From: Burkholderia sp. Bp9142
GTDB lineage: Bacteria; Pseudomonadota; Gammaproteobacteria; Burkholderiales; Burkholderiaceae
Length of the DNA stretch: 64,000 nucleotides
NCBI RefSeq assembly: GCF_003853415.1
Contig: NZ_QTPP01000008.1
Span: forward strand, 1-64,000
Reading direction: 5' to 3'
Below are positions 17,797 through 26,841 of the stretch, piece by piece (within the stretch, counting starts at the first letter, position 1; each line of letters begins with the position of its first letter). The translations under genes and the position numbers were made by a program. The notes below the pieces were generated by a model. That model had not been told where the DNA came from and did not search any database. It saw nothing but the letters and a program-made list of their open reading frames with translations.

Positions 17797-18984
17797 TCAC
17801 GGCGCACCCCTGAAGTAATGCTGTGCCAGGGCGACCCAATAGCGGACCCCTGCCGGAATGATGTCGTCGTTGAAATCGTATTTCGGGTGATGCAGGGCCT
17901 GCGCGGCCACGCCGGCCGGTGCGTTGCCGATCAGCACGTACGCCCCGGGGCGCTCCTCCAGCATGAAGCCGAAGTCTTCGGACGTCATGTTCGGCGGCAC
18001 ATCGCGGTACAGGTGTTCGTCGCCGAACGTCTCGCGAATCACCGCTTCGCAGAGCGCCGTCTCGGCCGGCGTGTTGACCGTCGCCGGGTAGTACTGGAAG
18101 AACTCGACGTCGACTTGCGCGCCATGGGCGCGGGCCAGCCCCTCGCACATGAGCCGGACGTCGCGCTGCAGCTGTTGCTGCAAGGCCGACGACAGCGTAC
18201 GAATCGTCCCGCGCAGCTCGGCGCTGTCCGGAATGACGTTGTCCGTCGTTCCCGCATGGAACATGCAGACGGAAATGACGGCGGGATCCACGGGGTCCTT
18301 GTGCCGCGCGGCGATGGTCTGGCATTGCAGCACCATCGAGCATGCGAGCGGGACGGGATCGATGCCCAGATGCGGCTGCGCCGCATGCGCGCCCTTGCCG
18401 GTTACCGTGATCCTGAACCGGGAGCCCGCAGCCATGATCGGGCCGGTGCGCAACCCGAAATGCCCGGCAGGCAAGCCGGGCCAGTTGTGCATGCCGAATA
18501 CCGCTTCCGTCGGGCATTGCTCGAACAGCCCGTCGTCGATCATCTTGCGCGCCCCCGCGCCGCCCTCTTCTCCGGGCTGAAACACGAAATGAACCGTGCC
18601 CGGCAACCGCGGCAATGCCTTCAGGATGCGCGCGGCCCCGAGCAACATGACGGTATGCCCGTCATGCCCGCACGCATGCATGACCCCTTGCGCGCACGAT
18701 GCATGCGCGAAGTCGTTGGCTTCGTGGATCGGCAACGCATCCAGATCGGCGCGCAGCACGATTCCCCGGCCCGGATCCGCACCGGGCAGGCTCGCGACGA
18801 CGCCCGTGCCGCCCAGCCCGCGCGACACCGCATAGCCGAGCGCCTCGAGCTCGCGGGCGACGACGTCGGCCGTGCGGTGTTCCTCGAACCGCAACTCGGG
18901 ATGCGCATGCAGGTCGCGGCGCAATGCCGCCCAGTGGGCGCGATGCGTTTCCAACGACGTCTCGGGGATGATGGGGTTTTCCAC
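17797..18984 (-). CDS. M20-family amidohydrolase (hippurate / N-acyl-amino-acid hydrolase type)
   Basis: This cytoplasmic metallopeptidase-fold enzyme is expected to release an amino acid from an N-acyl conjugate. Visible signatures are RRDLHAHPEL, the metal ligands of MHACGHDGHTVMLLG, the catalytic FQPGEEGGAGA, and the C-terminal MTSEDFGFMLE. About 395 residues from the chosen GTG, typical for the family. The frame stays open to a TTG at 19053 that overlaps the upstream stop, but the GTG at 18984 has an AAGGG site 8 nt away and gives a normal N-terminus. It is the last gene of the minus-strand catabolic run, so the substrate may be an N-acylated product of that pathway. Confidence 0.87.
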   Translation of the reverse strand: MENPIIPETSLETHRAHWAALRRDLHAHPELRFEEHRTADVVARELEALGYAVSRGLGGTGVVASLPGADPGRGIVLRADLDALPIHEANDFAHASCAQGVMHACGHDGHTVMLLGAARILKALPRLPGTVHFVFQPGEEGGAGARKMIDDGLFEQCPTEAVFGMHNWPGLPAGHFGLRTGPIMAAGSRFRITVTGKGAHAAQPHLGIDPVPLACSMVLQCQTIAARHKDPVDPAVISVCMFHAGTTDNVIPDSAELRGTIRTLSSALQQQLQRDVRLMCEGLARAHGAQVDVEFFQYYPATVNTPAETALCEAVIRETFGDEHLYRDVPPNMTSEDFGFMLEERPGAYVLIGNAPAGVAAQALHHPKYDFNDDIIPAGVRYWVALAQHYFRGAP

Positions 18985-19049
18985 GTTCGACACCCTTACA
19001 AGGCAAACCGGTTCAGACCAGGACTGCTGCATCTCGCGCAGCGACTGCG

Positions 19050-20519
19050 TCAATCATAAAACCCCACGATCGACTTGACCTCCATGTACTCTTCCATCCC
19101 CTCGATCCCGTACTCGCGACCGTTGCCCGACTGCTTGTACCCGCCGAACGGCGCCTGGGGATCCCACGCCGGGTAGTTCAGATGCACCTGCCCCGACCGG
19201 ATACGCGCGGCCACCGCGCGCACGCGCTCCTTGTCGGTGCCCTGCACATGCGCGCCAAGCCCGTAGACCGTGTCGTTCGCGATCGCGACGGCTTCGTCGA
19301 CGGTGTCGTAAGGCAGGATCGCGAGGACCGGACCGAAGATCTCCTGCTGCGCGATCGTCATGTCGGTGCGGACGTCGGAAAAGACGGTCGGCCGCGCATA
19401 AAAGCCACGGTCGAATCCGGCGGGCCGCCCGGGGCCGCCGGCGATCAGCTTCGCGCGTTCGTCGATGCCCGCATCGATCATCTGCGCGACCCGACCGAAC
19501 TGCGCGCGATTGGCCAGTGGGCCGTGCGTCGTCGCATCGTCGAACGGATCGCCCACGACCAGGCGTTGTGCTGCCGCGACGGCGAGTTCCTCGACCGCGC
19601 CCAGCACGCTGCGCGGCACGATCAGACGGGTCGGCGCGCTGCACGACTGGCCCATGTTCCGGAACGCGGCGGCAACGCCCGGCCCGATGGCGCGCGGCAG
19701 GTCGGCATCGGGCAACACCAGGTTCGGCGACTTGCCGCCAAGCTCCTGCGCGACGCGCTTGACGGTCGGCGCCGCCGCTTGCGCAACCAGCACGCCGGCA
19801 CGTGTCGACCCGGTGATCGACACCATGTCGACCTGCGGGTGGGAGGCAAGCGCCGCGCCCACTTCCGTTCCGCTGCCGCTCACCAGGTTGAATACGCCCG
19901 CGGGTACGCCGGCCTCCGCGATCACTTCCGCGAACAGCAACGCGCTGAGCGGCGACAGCTCGCTCGGCTTCAGCACCACCGTGCAGCCTGCGGCGAGCGC
20001 CGGTCCGACCTTCGCCGTGATCTGATAGATCGGCCAGTTCCACGGCGTGATCAGCGCGCATACGCCGATCGGCTCGCGCACGATCGCGGTCGTCCCGCGC
20101 TGCGTCCGGAACGGATAGCCGGCCAGGTTGTCGCGCGCGACCCGGATATGTTCGGCCGCGAGCGGCACATGGGCGCCGCGTGCGTAGCTGATCGGCGCGC
20201 CCATTTCCAGCGCGAGCGCCACCGCGAACCGCTCGGCGCGCTCCAGCATCAACGCATGCACGCGGTCGAGCAGCGCGGCGCGTTGCTGCGGCGAAGTCGC
20301 CGCCCAGCGCTCGAAAGCATGGCGCGCGGCCTGCACCGCGCGGTCGGCGTCGCGTGCATTGCCGAGCGGGATGTCGCACAGCGTGTCTTCAGTGGACGGG
20401 CAGACGACCGCGAACCGGTCGCCGCCGTCGGGCAAGACCCAGTCGCCGTCGATGAAGAAGCGATCCAGCCTTCCGGCTTCCAGCAGGTGACGCACCGGCG
20501 AATTGACGGGTGAATGCAT
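19050..20519 (-). CDS. NAD(P)-dependent aldehyde dehydrogenase
   Basis: A 489-residue aldehyde dehydrogenase that oxidises an aldehyde to the acid. The catalytic Cys is C293 (NMGQSCSAP) and the general base E259 (QELGGKSPN); TPWNWP and ITGSTRAG form the cofactor site. The start at 20519 (MHSPVNSPVR) has an AAGGA site; 26 further upstream codons are probably not translated. It lies downstream of two FAD oxidases, whose aldehyde or semialdehyde products it could oxidise, as PuuC does after PuuB in putrescine catabolism. Exact substrate unknown. Confidence 0.9.
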   Translation of the reverse strand: MHSPVNSPVRHLLEAGRLDRFFIDGDWVLPDGGDRFAVVCPSTEDTLCDIPLGNARDADRAVQAARHAFERWAATSPQQRAALLDRVHALMLERAERFAVALALEMGAPISYARGAHVPLAAEHIRVARDNLAGYPFRTQRGTTAIVREPIGVCALITPWNWPIYQITAKVGPALAAGCTVVLKPSELSPLSALLFAEVIAEAGVPAGVFNLVSGSGTEVGAALASHPQVDMVSITGSTRAGVLVAQAAAPTVKRVAQELGGKSPNLVLPDADLPRAIGPGVAAAFRNMGQSCSAPTRLIVPRSVLGAVEELAVAAAQRLVVGDPFDDATTHGPLANRAQFGRVAQMIDAGIDERAKLIAGGPGRPAGFDRGFYARPTVFSDVRTDMTIAQQEIFGPVLAILPYDTVDEAVAIANDTVYGLGAHVQGTDKERVRAVAARIRSGQVHLNYPAWDPQAPFGGYKQSGNGREYGIEGMEEYMEVKSIVGFYD

Positions 20520-20703
20520 TGTAAGGTGTCCTTGATTCGATACCATGCGCCGACGGACGGCGGAAACCATCGTTTGCCGACGTGGCCGGGACAGCACGGC
20601 GGCCTTCTGCCGTCACGGGTTCGGCCCGCTCCGTTCGTCCGATGTTCCGGACCGAAGCGCGTCGCCCAGAGGCCGCCACCGTCGTGCACGAGACGGCCTC
20701 AAA

Positions 20704-22029
20704 CTAGAAATCGGCAACCTTGCCCCATGCGGAATCGACGAACCGGCCCGGCCGATACGGTACCGGGTCCACGATCGGCTGCGCGCCCGTGGCGAGATCC
20801 GCGATCAGGTGACCGGCACCGGGGCCGATGCCGAAGCCGTGCCCGGAAAAGCCTGCCGCCAGGATCAATCCCGGTACGCCCGGCACTTCGCCGATGCCCG
20901 GCACGCCGTCCGGCGTGCTGTCGACGTACCCGGCCCATGCGTGCGTGATCGTCGCTTCGCGAAGTTCGGGCAGCAGTTCGACCGCACGGCGGTACGTTTC
21001 GGCGACCGTCGGCATGTCGGGCTTCGGGTCCAGAATGCGTACCGCCTCCATCGGCGTCGGCGCATCGAGGCGCCAGCGCTTCAGCGTTTCATGGCCGCCG
21101 CGCACCCCTTCGAGGCCGCCCGGCAGAAGATTGCGCCAGCGCTTCGCGAACATCGGCACGAATTGCGGCGCGAAGCGCAGGAACTGCGGCGTCAGGTCCA
21201 CGCGCGCGCGGCCGCTGATCGCCAGTGCGTAGCGGCCGTCGCAACGGCGCGTAACGGACACGCCGGACGTATACAGCGCATCCGGCAGCGGATGCTCGAC
21301 GGGCGACACGCTCAGGATCGACTGACGGATCGACGCCTGCGGAAAACGGATGCCGAGCTGGCGGCAGAACGACGACGCCCACGCGCCGCCCGCGAGCACG
21401 ACCGTCCTGGTCTTGATGACGCCCGCCTCCGTGACGACGCCGCCGACGCGCCCGCCCTCGAGTTCGATCCCGCGCGCGGCGCAGTGCTGGTGGACGCTGC
21501 CGCCGAGCTTCATCAGTGCGGCGGCCACGGCCGGCGCGGCCTTGCCCGGATCGGCCGTGCCGTCGCTCGGCGAGAACACGCCGCCTTTCCACGACCGCCC
21601 GGTGGCGTGCCCGCGCTCGCCGGCCTGCTTGCTGTCGAGCATGGTCGTCGTCACGCCGGCGGTCTTCGCGAAGTCGCCCCAACTGGCCCAGCGCGACAGC
21701 TCGGCCTCGTCATTGCTCAGATAAAGCAGCCCGCAGCGATGAAAGCCCGTGTCCTCGCCGGTTTCGGCGGCGAATCGTTCCCACAGATCGATGCTCTTGC
21801 TCGCCATCGGCAGCTCGCGCGCGTCGCGGTTCTGCTGCCGGCACCAGCCCCAGTTGCGGCTCGACTGCTCGGCGCCGATTCGGCCCTTCTCGACCAGCGC
21901 CACCGACATCCCGCGCCGGGCGAGATAGTAGGCGGTGAAGACGCCGATGATGCCGCCGCCGATCACGACGACGTCGGCCGAAGCCGGCGGCGTGGGCGAA
22001 GTTTCTATATGGCGCAGCGGAGGGGACAT
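20704..22029 (-). CDS. FAD-dependent amino-acid/amine oxidoreductase (DAO family)
   Basis: The 441-residue product has an N-terminal dinucleotide-binding motif (VVVIGGGIIGVFTAYYLA, about 19-36) and a C-terminal FAD motif (LILAAGFSGHGFGIGPG), the layout of D-amino-acid-oxidase/glycine-oxidase-like flavoproteins. It oxidatively deaminates or demethylates an amine or amino acid. No signal peptide. Its start lies 2 bp after the cupin stop, so the two are translationally coupled and probably act in one pathway. It is a different subfamily from the PuuB-like oxidase at 23491. Confidence 0.88.
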   Translation of the reverse strand: MSPPLRHIETSPTPPASADVVVIGGGIIGVFTAYYLARRGMSVALVEKGRIGAEQSSRNWGWCRQQNRDARELPMASKSIDLWERFAAETGEDTGFHRCGLLYLSNDEAELSRWASWGDFAKTAGVTTTMLDSKQAGERGHATGRSWKGGVFSPSDGTADPGKAAPAVAAALMKLGGSVHQHCAARGIELEGGRVGGVVTEAGVIKTRTVVLAGGAWASSFCRQLGIRFPQASIRQSILSVSPVEHPLPDALYTSGVSVTRRCDGRYALAISGRARVDLTPQFLRFAPQFVPMFAKRWRNLLPGGLEGVRGGHETLKRWRLDAPTPMEAVRILDPKPDMPTVAETYRRAVELLPELREATITHAWAGYVDSTPDGVPGIGEVPGVPGLILAAGFSGHGFGIGPGAGHLIADLATGAQPIVDPVPYRPGRFVDSAWGKVADF

Positions 22030-22031
22030 GT

Positions 22032-22766
22032 TCAGTCTCGGTCGGTGGATGCTTGGACGTTTTGCACGACGTAGAACTTCGCCACGCGTTCGCTGCTTTC
22101 CCACCCGATCGATGCGCCGCGCGGCACGAACAGCGCGTCGCCGGCGCCGAGCGACAGCACGCTGCCGTCGGGTGCGGCAAACCGTACGCTGCCGGCCAGC
22201 AGCAGCATGAACTCGTTCACGCGATGCGGGCGAATGATGCGGTGATAGGGTGTCGAATCCCACGTGCCCGCGCAGCACTCGGCGCCGTCGTCGATGAACA
22301 CGTTGTCGCTGCGGCATTGCGGCGCGGGCCCGAGCAGCACCTCTGCGGGCAGCGACGACGACGGCTTGAAGTCCGCGTCGGCACGCAGCGGAAAGAGACC
22401 CGGCTTCGTCGGTTTCGTGCACGCGGCGGCGCAGAATGTCAACAGCACGGGCGCTTGCGCGGTGATGCGAAGCGCGGTGCCGCCGCCGATCACCGCCCCC
22501 TCGCGCGGGCCGAGCACGAGCGGCGCGGCCCCGGCCGCTTCGAGCGTCAGCTCGCCTTCGACGACCACGATGGTTTCGATATGCGGAAAGCTCGCCACGT
22601 CGAGTTCGCCGACGAAGCCGATACGCCCCGCGGCCATCGCGTCGGGCCCTTCCCACGCCATCTCCCGATGTCGCGCGAAAGGATCGCGCTCGCCGAACGC
22701 CCGCTTGCGGAACGCGGTTGAAGAAAGTGTGCCGTCGGCACGGTGCAACACGAAAGCTGCAGTCAT
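22032..22766 (-). CDS. Two-cupin-domain protein of the catabolic operon
   Basis: 244 residues with two cupin barrels: one in the N-terminal half (IGFVGELDVASFPHIETIVVVEGELTLE region) and one in the C-terminal half (YHRIIRPHRVNEFMLLLAGSV...FVPRG). The second barrel keeps His and Glu positions usual for metal binding. Such bicupins occur next to FAD oxidases in amine and amino-acid catabolic operons, but their reaction is not settled; it may be an isomerase, a dioxygenase-like enzyme or a ligand sensor. The ATG has an AGGAG site. Coupled to the following oxidase gene. Confidence 0.78.
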   Translation of the reverse strand: MTAAFVLHRADGTLSSTAFRKRAFGERDPFARHREMAWEGPDAMAAGRIGFVGELDVASFPHIETIVVVEGELTLEAAGAAPLVLGPREGAVIGGGTALRITAQAPVLLTFCAAACTKPTKPGLFPLRADADFKPSSSLPAEVLLGPAPQCRSDNVFIDDGAECCAGTWDSTPYHRIIRPHRVNEFMLLLAGSVRFAAPDGSVLSLGAGDALFVPRGASIGWESSERVAKFYVVQNVQASTDRD

Positions 22767-22885
22767 TCCTGCTCCTGTACAGTGCGCGGCGGCCCGGTCG
22801 AACACCGTCGCGCGATATCGGAAAGCGTCGTTCGCCGGCGTCGAGCCGGAAACCCACGGGCGGGCACCCCGCCCGCGCTTGTCGC

Positions 22886-23356
22886 CTACGCGGCGTGACA
22901 CGACACTTCGCGGCGTTCGCCGCGCGTGCGCGCCGACGACCTTCGCGCCGGCGCGCCGCCCGACCGGGTGTCCACGTAGTCGCGCGGCGTGATCCCGAGC
23001 ACCCGCCGGAAATGCCGGCACAGATGGCTCTGATCGAAAAAGCCGACGTCGGTCGCGACGACCGACGGCGCGAGACCGGCACGCAGCAAGTCCTGCGCAC
23101 GCCGCACACGCACGAGGCATAGATACCGGTGCGGCGACAATCCGGTTTCGCTGCGAAAGCGCGCGGTGAAGCGCGACACGCTCAACCCGGCCACCGCCGC
23201 GAGCGTGTCGAGGTTCAGCGGCTGCGCGAACGACGCGTCGATCGTGCGCAGCACGTCGCCGATCGCCGTCGATACGGGCCGCGCGACACGAGGCGTGCGG
23301 GGCGTCGCGCCCTCGAGCGGGTCGTGGAACGGGACGGCCATGATCTCCGCCCTCAT
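22886..23356 (-). CDS. Small AraC-family transcriptional regulator (DNA-binding domain only)
   Basis: The 156-residue protein is almost entirely the AraC/XylS double helix-turn-helix: helix-turn-helix 1 near 50-70 (LDTLAAVAGLSVSRFTARF) and 2 near 98-120 (VVATDVGFFDQSHLCRHFRR), with an ~35-residue N-terminal arm and a basic tail. It lacks the usual N-terminal ligand domain, like SoxS or MarA, so it may be controlled by its own level. Its ATG overlaps the TGA of a 37-codon ORF (ATGA). Probable local activator of the surrounding amine-catabolism genes. Confidence 0.82.
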   Translation of the reverse strand: MRAEIMAVPFHDPLEGATPRTPRVARPVSTAIGDVLRTIDASFAQPLNLDTLAAVAGLSVSRFTARFRSETGLSPHRYLCLVRVRRAQDLLRAGLAPSVVATDVGFFDQSHLCRHFRRVLGITPRDYVDTRSGGAPARRSSARTRGERREVSCHAA

Positions 23357-23466
23357 GCCGCCGCCTGCACGATAACGGCCGGCGCGGCGAAGCCCGAGAT
23401 CGGGAACGGCTCGATCGACGTATCGGTCGCGCGGACGGCGAGCGGCCCAACACCATGCACTTTCAT
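23353..23466 (-). CDS. 37-residue small ORF coupled to the AraC regulator
   Basis: The ORF (MKVHGVGPLAVRATDT at its start) has an ideal GGAGG site (23474-23478) 7 nt before its ATG, begins 24 nt after the oxidase stop, and ends in ATGA overlapping the start of the AraC gene. I recognise no family. It could be a real small protein, a leader peptide that couples translation into the regulator, or the remnant of a lost N-terminal domain; it lies in a different frame from the regulator. Translation signals are good, but function is unknown. Confidence 0.5.
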   Translation of the reverse strand: MKVHGVGPLAVRATDTSIEPFPISGFAAPAVIVQAAA

Positions 23467-23490
23467 ATCGAATCCTCCGGGGCGCTGGCT

Positions 23491-24768
23491 TCAGTGCAGG
23501 AAATCCTGCACCCGGTAATACGCGCCGACGATCGGCAAGAACCACGCGTGCCCGAAATGGCCGGGCATGGCCGGCCAGTCGAGCTCGCGCCACGGATTCG
23601 ACGCGGCCGCGCCGTACAGCACGTCGGCCATCACGCGACCCATGTGCACGGACATCTGCACGCCGTGGCCGCTGTAGCCCATCGAGTAATACAGTCCGTC
23701 GTGCTGGCCCGCGCGCGGCAGCCGGTCGGCGGTGATGTCGACCAGCCCGCCCCAGCAGTAATCGAGCCGCACGTTGGCCAGCTCCGGGAAATAGCCGGCC
23801 ATGCCCGCGCGCAGGATGTCGCCGCTTTTCGCATCGGAGTTCGGGCTCGACATCGCGAAGCGCGCGCGGCCGCCGAACAGCAGCCGGTTGTCGGGCGTCA
23901 CACGGAAGTAATTGCCGATCTGGCGCGACGTCACGTATGCACGGCGGTGCGGGAACAGCCGGTTCAACTGCGCGTCGGGCAGCGGCTCGGTAACGACGAT
24001 GAAGCTGCCGACCGGCGCGATGCGCCGCCGGAACCACGCGAACGGCCCCTGCTGCGATGCGCCGGTCGCGACCAGCACGCGGTCGGCGACGATCGTGCCG
24101 CGCGTGCAGATGATCGTGTGGCGCTCGCCGTCGAGCCGCTCGAGCTGCGTGACGGCCGCGTGTTCGTAGATGCGCGCGCCCGCACGCACGGCTGCGTGCG
24201 CGAGCCCGACGCCGAACTTGCCCATGTGCATCTGCGCGCCATTGCGCTGCAACAGGCCGCCGTGGAAACCGTCGGACGCGACTTCATCGCGGATCCGCGA
24301 CGGTTCGATCAATTCGATGTCCGGATCGACGTCGTGCCGCAACGCGTCGAACGTCCTGGCGAGCCCCGCGAAATGCCGCGGCTTCGCGGCGAGCTTCAGC
24401 TTGCCCGCACGCCGGAAGTCGCAGTCGATCGCGTGCTCGGCGACGATCGTCTCGACGCTCTTCACCGCGCTTTCGTACGCGCGATAGAACCGTTTCGCCT
24501 GCTCGATGCCGATTCGCGCGGCAAGCGACGCATAGTCCTGCGCGACGCCGGTATTGCACTGGCCGCCGTTGCGGCCCGACGCTTCTCCCGCGACCTGCGC
24601 GGCTTCGAGCACGACCACCGATACGCCGCGTTGCGCGAGCGCGAGCGCCGCCGACAACCCGGTGAAGCCGCCGCCGATCACGACCACGTCCACGCGCCCT
24701 TCGACGGGCCCTTCGCTGCCGGCGCGAAACGCGGGGCGGGTATCCAGCCAGTACGATTCCAGTTTCAT
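23491..24768 (-). CDS. FAD-dependent amine oxidase, PuuB / gamma-glutamylputrescine oxidase-like
   Basis: A 425-residue DAO-family flavoprotein with an N-terminal FAD motif (VVVIGGGFTGLSAALALA, about 30-47), the GRNGGQCNTG segment typical of PuuB/OrdL proteins, and a C-terminal YSGHGVQMSVHMGRVMADV motif. PuuB oxidises gamma-glutamylputrescine to the aminoaldehyde. No puuA-like glutamylation gene is visible here, so the substrate may differ. The start at 24768 follows AAGGA; an upstream extension to 24825 lacks such a site. It opens the second part of the minus-strand operon, 198 bp after the ABC ATPase gene. Confidence 0.87.
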   Translation of the reverse strand: MKLESYWLDTRPAFRAGSEGPVEGRVDVVVIGGGFTGLSAALALAQRGVSVVVLEAAQVAGEASGRNGGQCNTGVAQDYASLAARIGIEQAKRFYRAYESAVKSVETIVAEHAIDCDFRRAGKLKLAAKPRHFAGLARTFDALRHDVDPDIELIEPSRIRDEVASDGFHGGLLQRNGAQMHMGKFGVGLAHAAVRAGARIYEHAAVTQLERLDGERHTIICTRGTIVADRVLVATGASQQGPFAWFRRRIAPVGSFIVVTEPLPDAQLNRLFPHRRAYVTSRQIGNYFRVTPDNRLLFGGRARFAMSSPNSDAKSGDILRAGMAGYFPELANVRLDYCWGGLVDITADRLPRAGQHDGLYYSMGYSGHGVQMSVHMGRVMADVLYGAAASNPWRELDWPAMPGHFGHAWFLPIVGAYYRVQDFLH

Positions 24769-24966
24769 CGGATCCTTCTTGTGCATTCCGGCGACGGCGC
24801 GCAGCGGCCGTCCATTGCAAATCATTTAATCACCGTCAAAAAGCGCAGTTGCCGCGTATTCACGCGCCGCGCGCGCACAAATCGCCGTTTTGCGCGACCG
24901 CCGCAGCAGACTATGCGGGACGTCCGCTGCCGCGGCACGCGCGATGCACGCGTCGCGTGCCGCGCG

Positions 24967-26841
24967 CTACAGACGCACCGGCTGCACCGGCGCGACGCCG
25001 GCCTGCACCGGCTCCGCCTGGAAGCGTGCGAGGTCTTCCTCGCTGCGATGGCACAGCACCTGCGCGCCGTTCTCGAGCGTGCGCAGCGCGGGCGCCGTCC
25101 GGTTGCACACGCCGTCCACCCGCATCGCGCAGCGCGACAGGAACGGACACAGCCCGGCATCGTCGGCGCTCGCGCCGATCGGCACCAGCGGCCGGTGGCA
25201 GCGCTCGGCCGCATCGTCGAGCCAGCCCGCGCGCAGCTCCGGCGCGGACGACACGAGCAGGTGCGAATACGGGTGGTAAGGCGGCGCGCACAGCGCATCG
25301 CGGCTGCCCGTCTCGACGCGACGGCCCGCATACAGCACGACGATGTCGTCGCTGATCGCGCGCACCTTCGCGATGTCGTGCGTAATGAACACGTACGACA
25401 CGCCGAGCTTCGCCTGCAGGTCGCGCAGCAAATCCATGATCGCGGCGCCGACCACGGTGTCGAGCGCCGACGTCACCTCGTCGCACAGGATCAGGTCGGG
25501 CTCGGCCGCGAGCGCGCGCGCGAGGTTCACGCGCTGCTTCTGCCCGCCGGACAGCTCGCCGGTGCGCCGCGCGGCCACCGCCTGCGGCAACCGCACGAGT
25601 TCGAGCAGTTCCGCGACGCGCTGCCGCGCACGCGCGCCCTTGATCCCGTGATAGAACGCGAGCGGCCGCGCCAGCGTGCGCTCGACGGTATGCACCGGAT
25701 TGAGCGCGGTATCGGCGTTCTGGAACACGATCTGCACGCGGCGGTGCTGCTCCTTGGTGCGCTTGCCGATGTCGAGCGCGAGCGGCTCGCCGTCGAGCAG
25801 GATCTGCCCGCCCGTCGCGGGCACGAGGCCCGCGATCACCTTCGCGAGCGTCGTCTTGCCGGAGCCGGATTCACCGATCACGCCGACCGTCTGCCCGCGC
25901 CCGATGCACAGGTCCACTTCGTGCAGGATCACCTTCGCGGGCCAGCCCTTCGCGGTCCGGCCGCCGTAGCCGGCGATCGCGCCGCGCACGTCGAGCAACG
26001 GCGCCGGTGCGGCGCTCGCCGCCTTTGCATCGCGTTCGGCATCGGCCGGCGTGACGGCCGCGATCAGGCTTTGCGTGTACGGGTGCGCCGGCGCATGCAG
26101 GATCTGTTCGGTATCGCCCGCCTCGCGGATCACGCCGTCGCTCAGCACGACGATCCGGTCGGCCATCTGCGCGACCACCGCCAGATCGTGCGATACGTAC
26201 ACCGCACTCATCCCGTAGCGCCGGATCACGCTCTTGAACGCCTGCAGCACGTCGATCTGCGTGGTCACGTCGAGCGCGGTGGTCGGCTCGTCGAGGATCA
26301 CCAGCTCCGGATCGGTGATCAGCGCCATCGCGGCCATCAGCCGCTGCAGCTGGCCGCCCGATACCTGGTGCGGATAGCGCTTGCCGATCGTTTCCGGCTC
26401 GGGCAGCGCGAGCGCGCGGAACAGCTCGACCGCCTTCGCCTGCGCGTCGCGCTTCGTCAGCGTCTTGTGGATCAGCGCGCTCTCGATGACCTGGTCGAGG
26501 ATCGTGCGCGACGGGTTGAACGCGGCGGCCGCGCTCTGCGCGATATACGCGACGCGGCGGCCGCGCAATGCGGTCAGCGCCTGCGCGGACAGCGTGCACA
26601 CGTCCGTGCCGCCGAGCTTCACCGAGCCGCTGGCGATCCGGCAGCCGGTGCGCGCATGGCCCATCAGCGACAGCGCGATCGTCGTCTTGCCGGAGCCGGA
26701 CTCGCCGATCAGCGCGAGCACCTCGCCGCGCCGGATGTCGAAGTCGACGCCGTGGACGATCGTCGTTTCCGCGCCGCCCGGCCGGCCGCCGACCACGCGC
26801 AGCCCGCGCACCTCGACGAGCGGAGTCGATTCATCTCGCAT
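24967..26841 (-). CDS. Dipeptide/opine-type ABC importer, fused double ATPase
   Basis: The 624-residue protein carries two complete ABC cassettes: Walker A GESGSGKT at ~46 with signature VSGGQLQR, and again GESGSGKT with LSGGQKQR in the second half. A C-terminal oligopeptide-transporter Cys region (CPFLSRCAMRVDGVC) follows. It is therefore a DppD-DppF fusion like GsiA or YejF, which energises uptake of peptides or similar compounds. Its ATG overlaps the permease stop (ATGA). Confidence 0.94.
   Translation of the reverse strand: MRDESTPLVEVRGLRVVGGRPGGAETTIVHGVDFDIRRGEVLALIGESGSGKTTIALSLMGHARTGCRIASGSVKLGGTDVCTLSAQALTALRGRRVAYIAQSAAAAFNPSRTILDQVIESALIHKTLTKRDAQAKAVELFRALALPEPETIGKRYPHQVSGGQLQRLMAAMALITDPELVILDEPTTALDVTTQIDVLQAFKSVIRRYGMSAVYVSHDLAVVAQMADRIVVLSDGVIREAGDTEQILHAPAHPYTQSLIAAVTPADAERDAKAASAAPAPLLDVRGAIAGYGGRTAKGWPAKVILHEVDLCIGRGQTVGVIGESGSGKTTLAKVIAGLVPATGGQILLDGEPLALDIGKRTKEQHRRVQIVFQNADTALNPVHTVERTLARPLAFYHGIKGARARQRVAELLELVRLPQAVAARRTGELSGGQKQRVNLARALAAEPDLILCDEVTSALDTVVGAAIMDLLRDLQAKLGVSYVFITHDIAKVRAISDDIVVLYAGRRVETGSRDALCAPPYHPYSHLLVSSAPELRAGWLDDAAERCHRPLVPIGASADDAGLCPFLSRCAMRVDGVCNRTAPALRTLENGAQVLCHRSEEDLARFQAEPVQAGVAPVQPVRL

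Noticed and set aside
20704-23456. 801- and 474-codon ORFs covering the oxidase and cupin region
   Set aside because: Only the parts beginning at 22029 and 22766 match families and have proper starts; the rest is read-through in a non-coding frame.
24769-24966. Sigma-70 promoter (TTGACG near 24838) before the PuuB-like oxidase
   Set aside because: A -35-like hexamer exists but no acceptable -10 at the right spacing.
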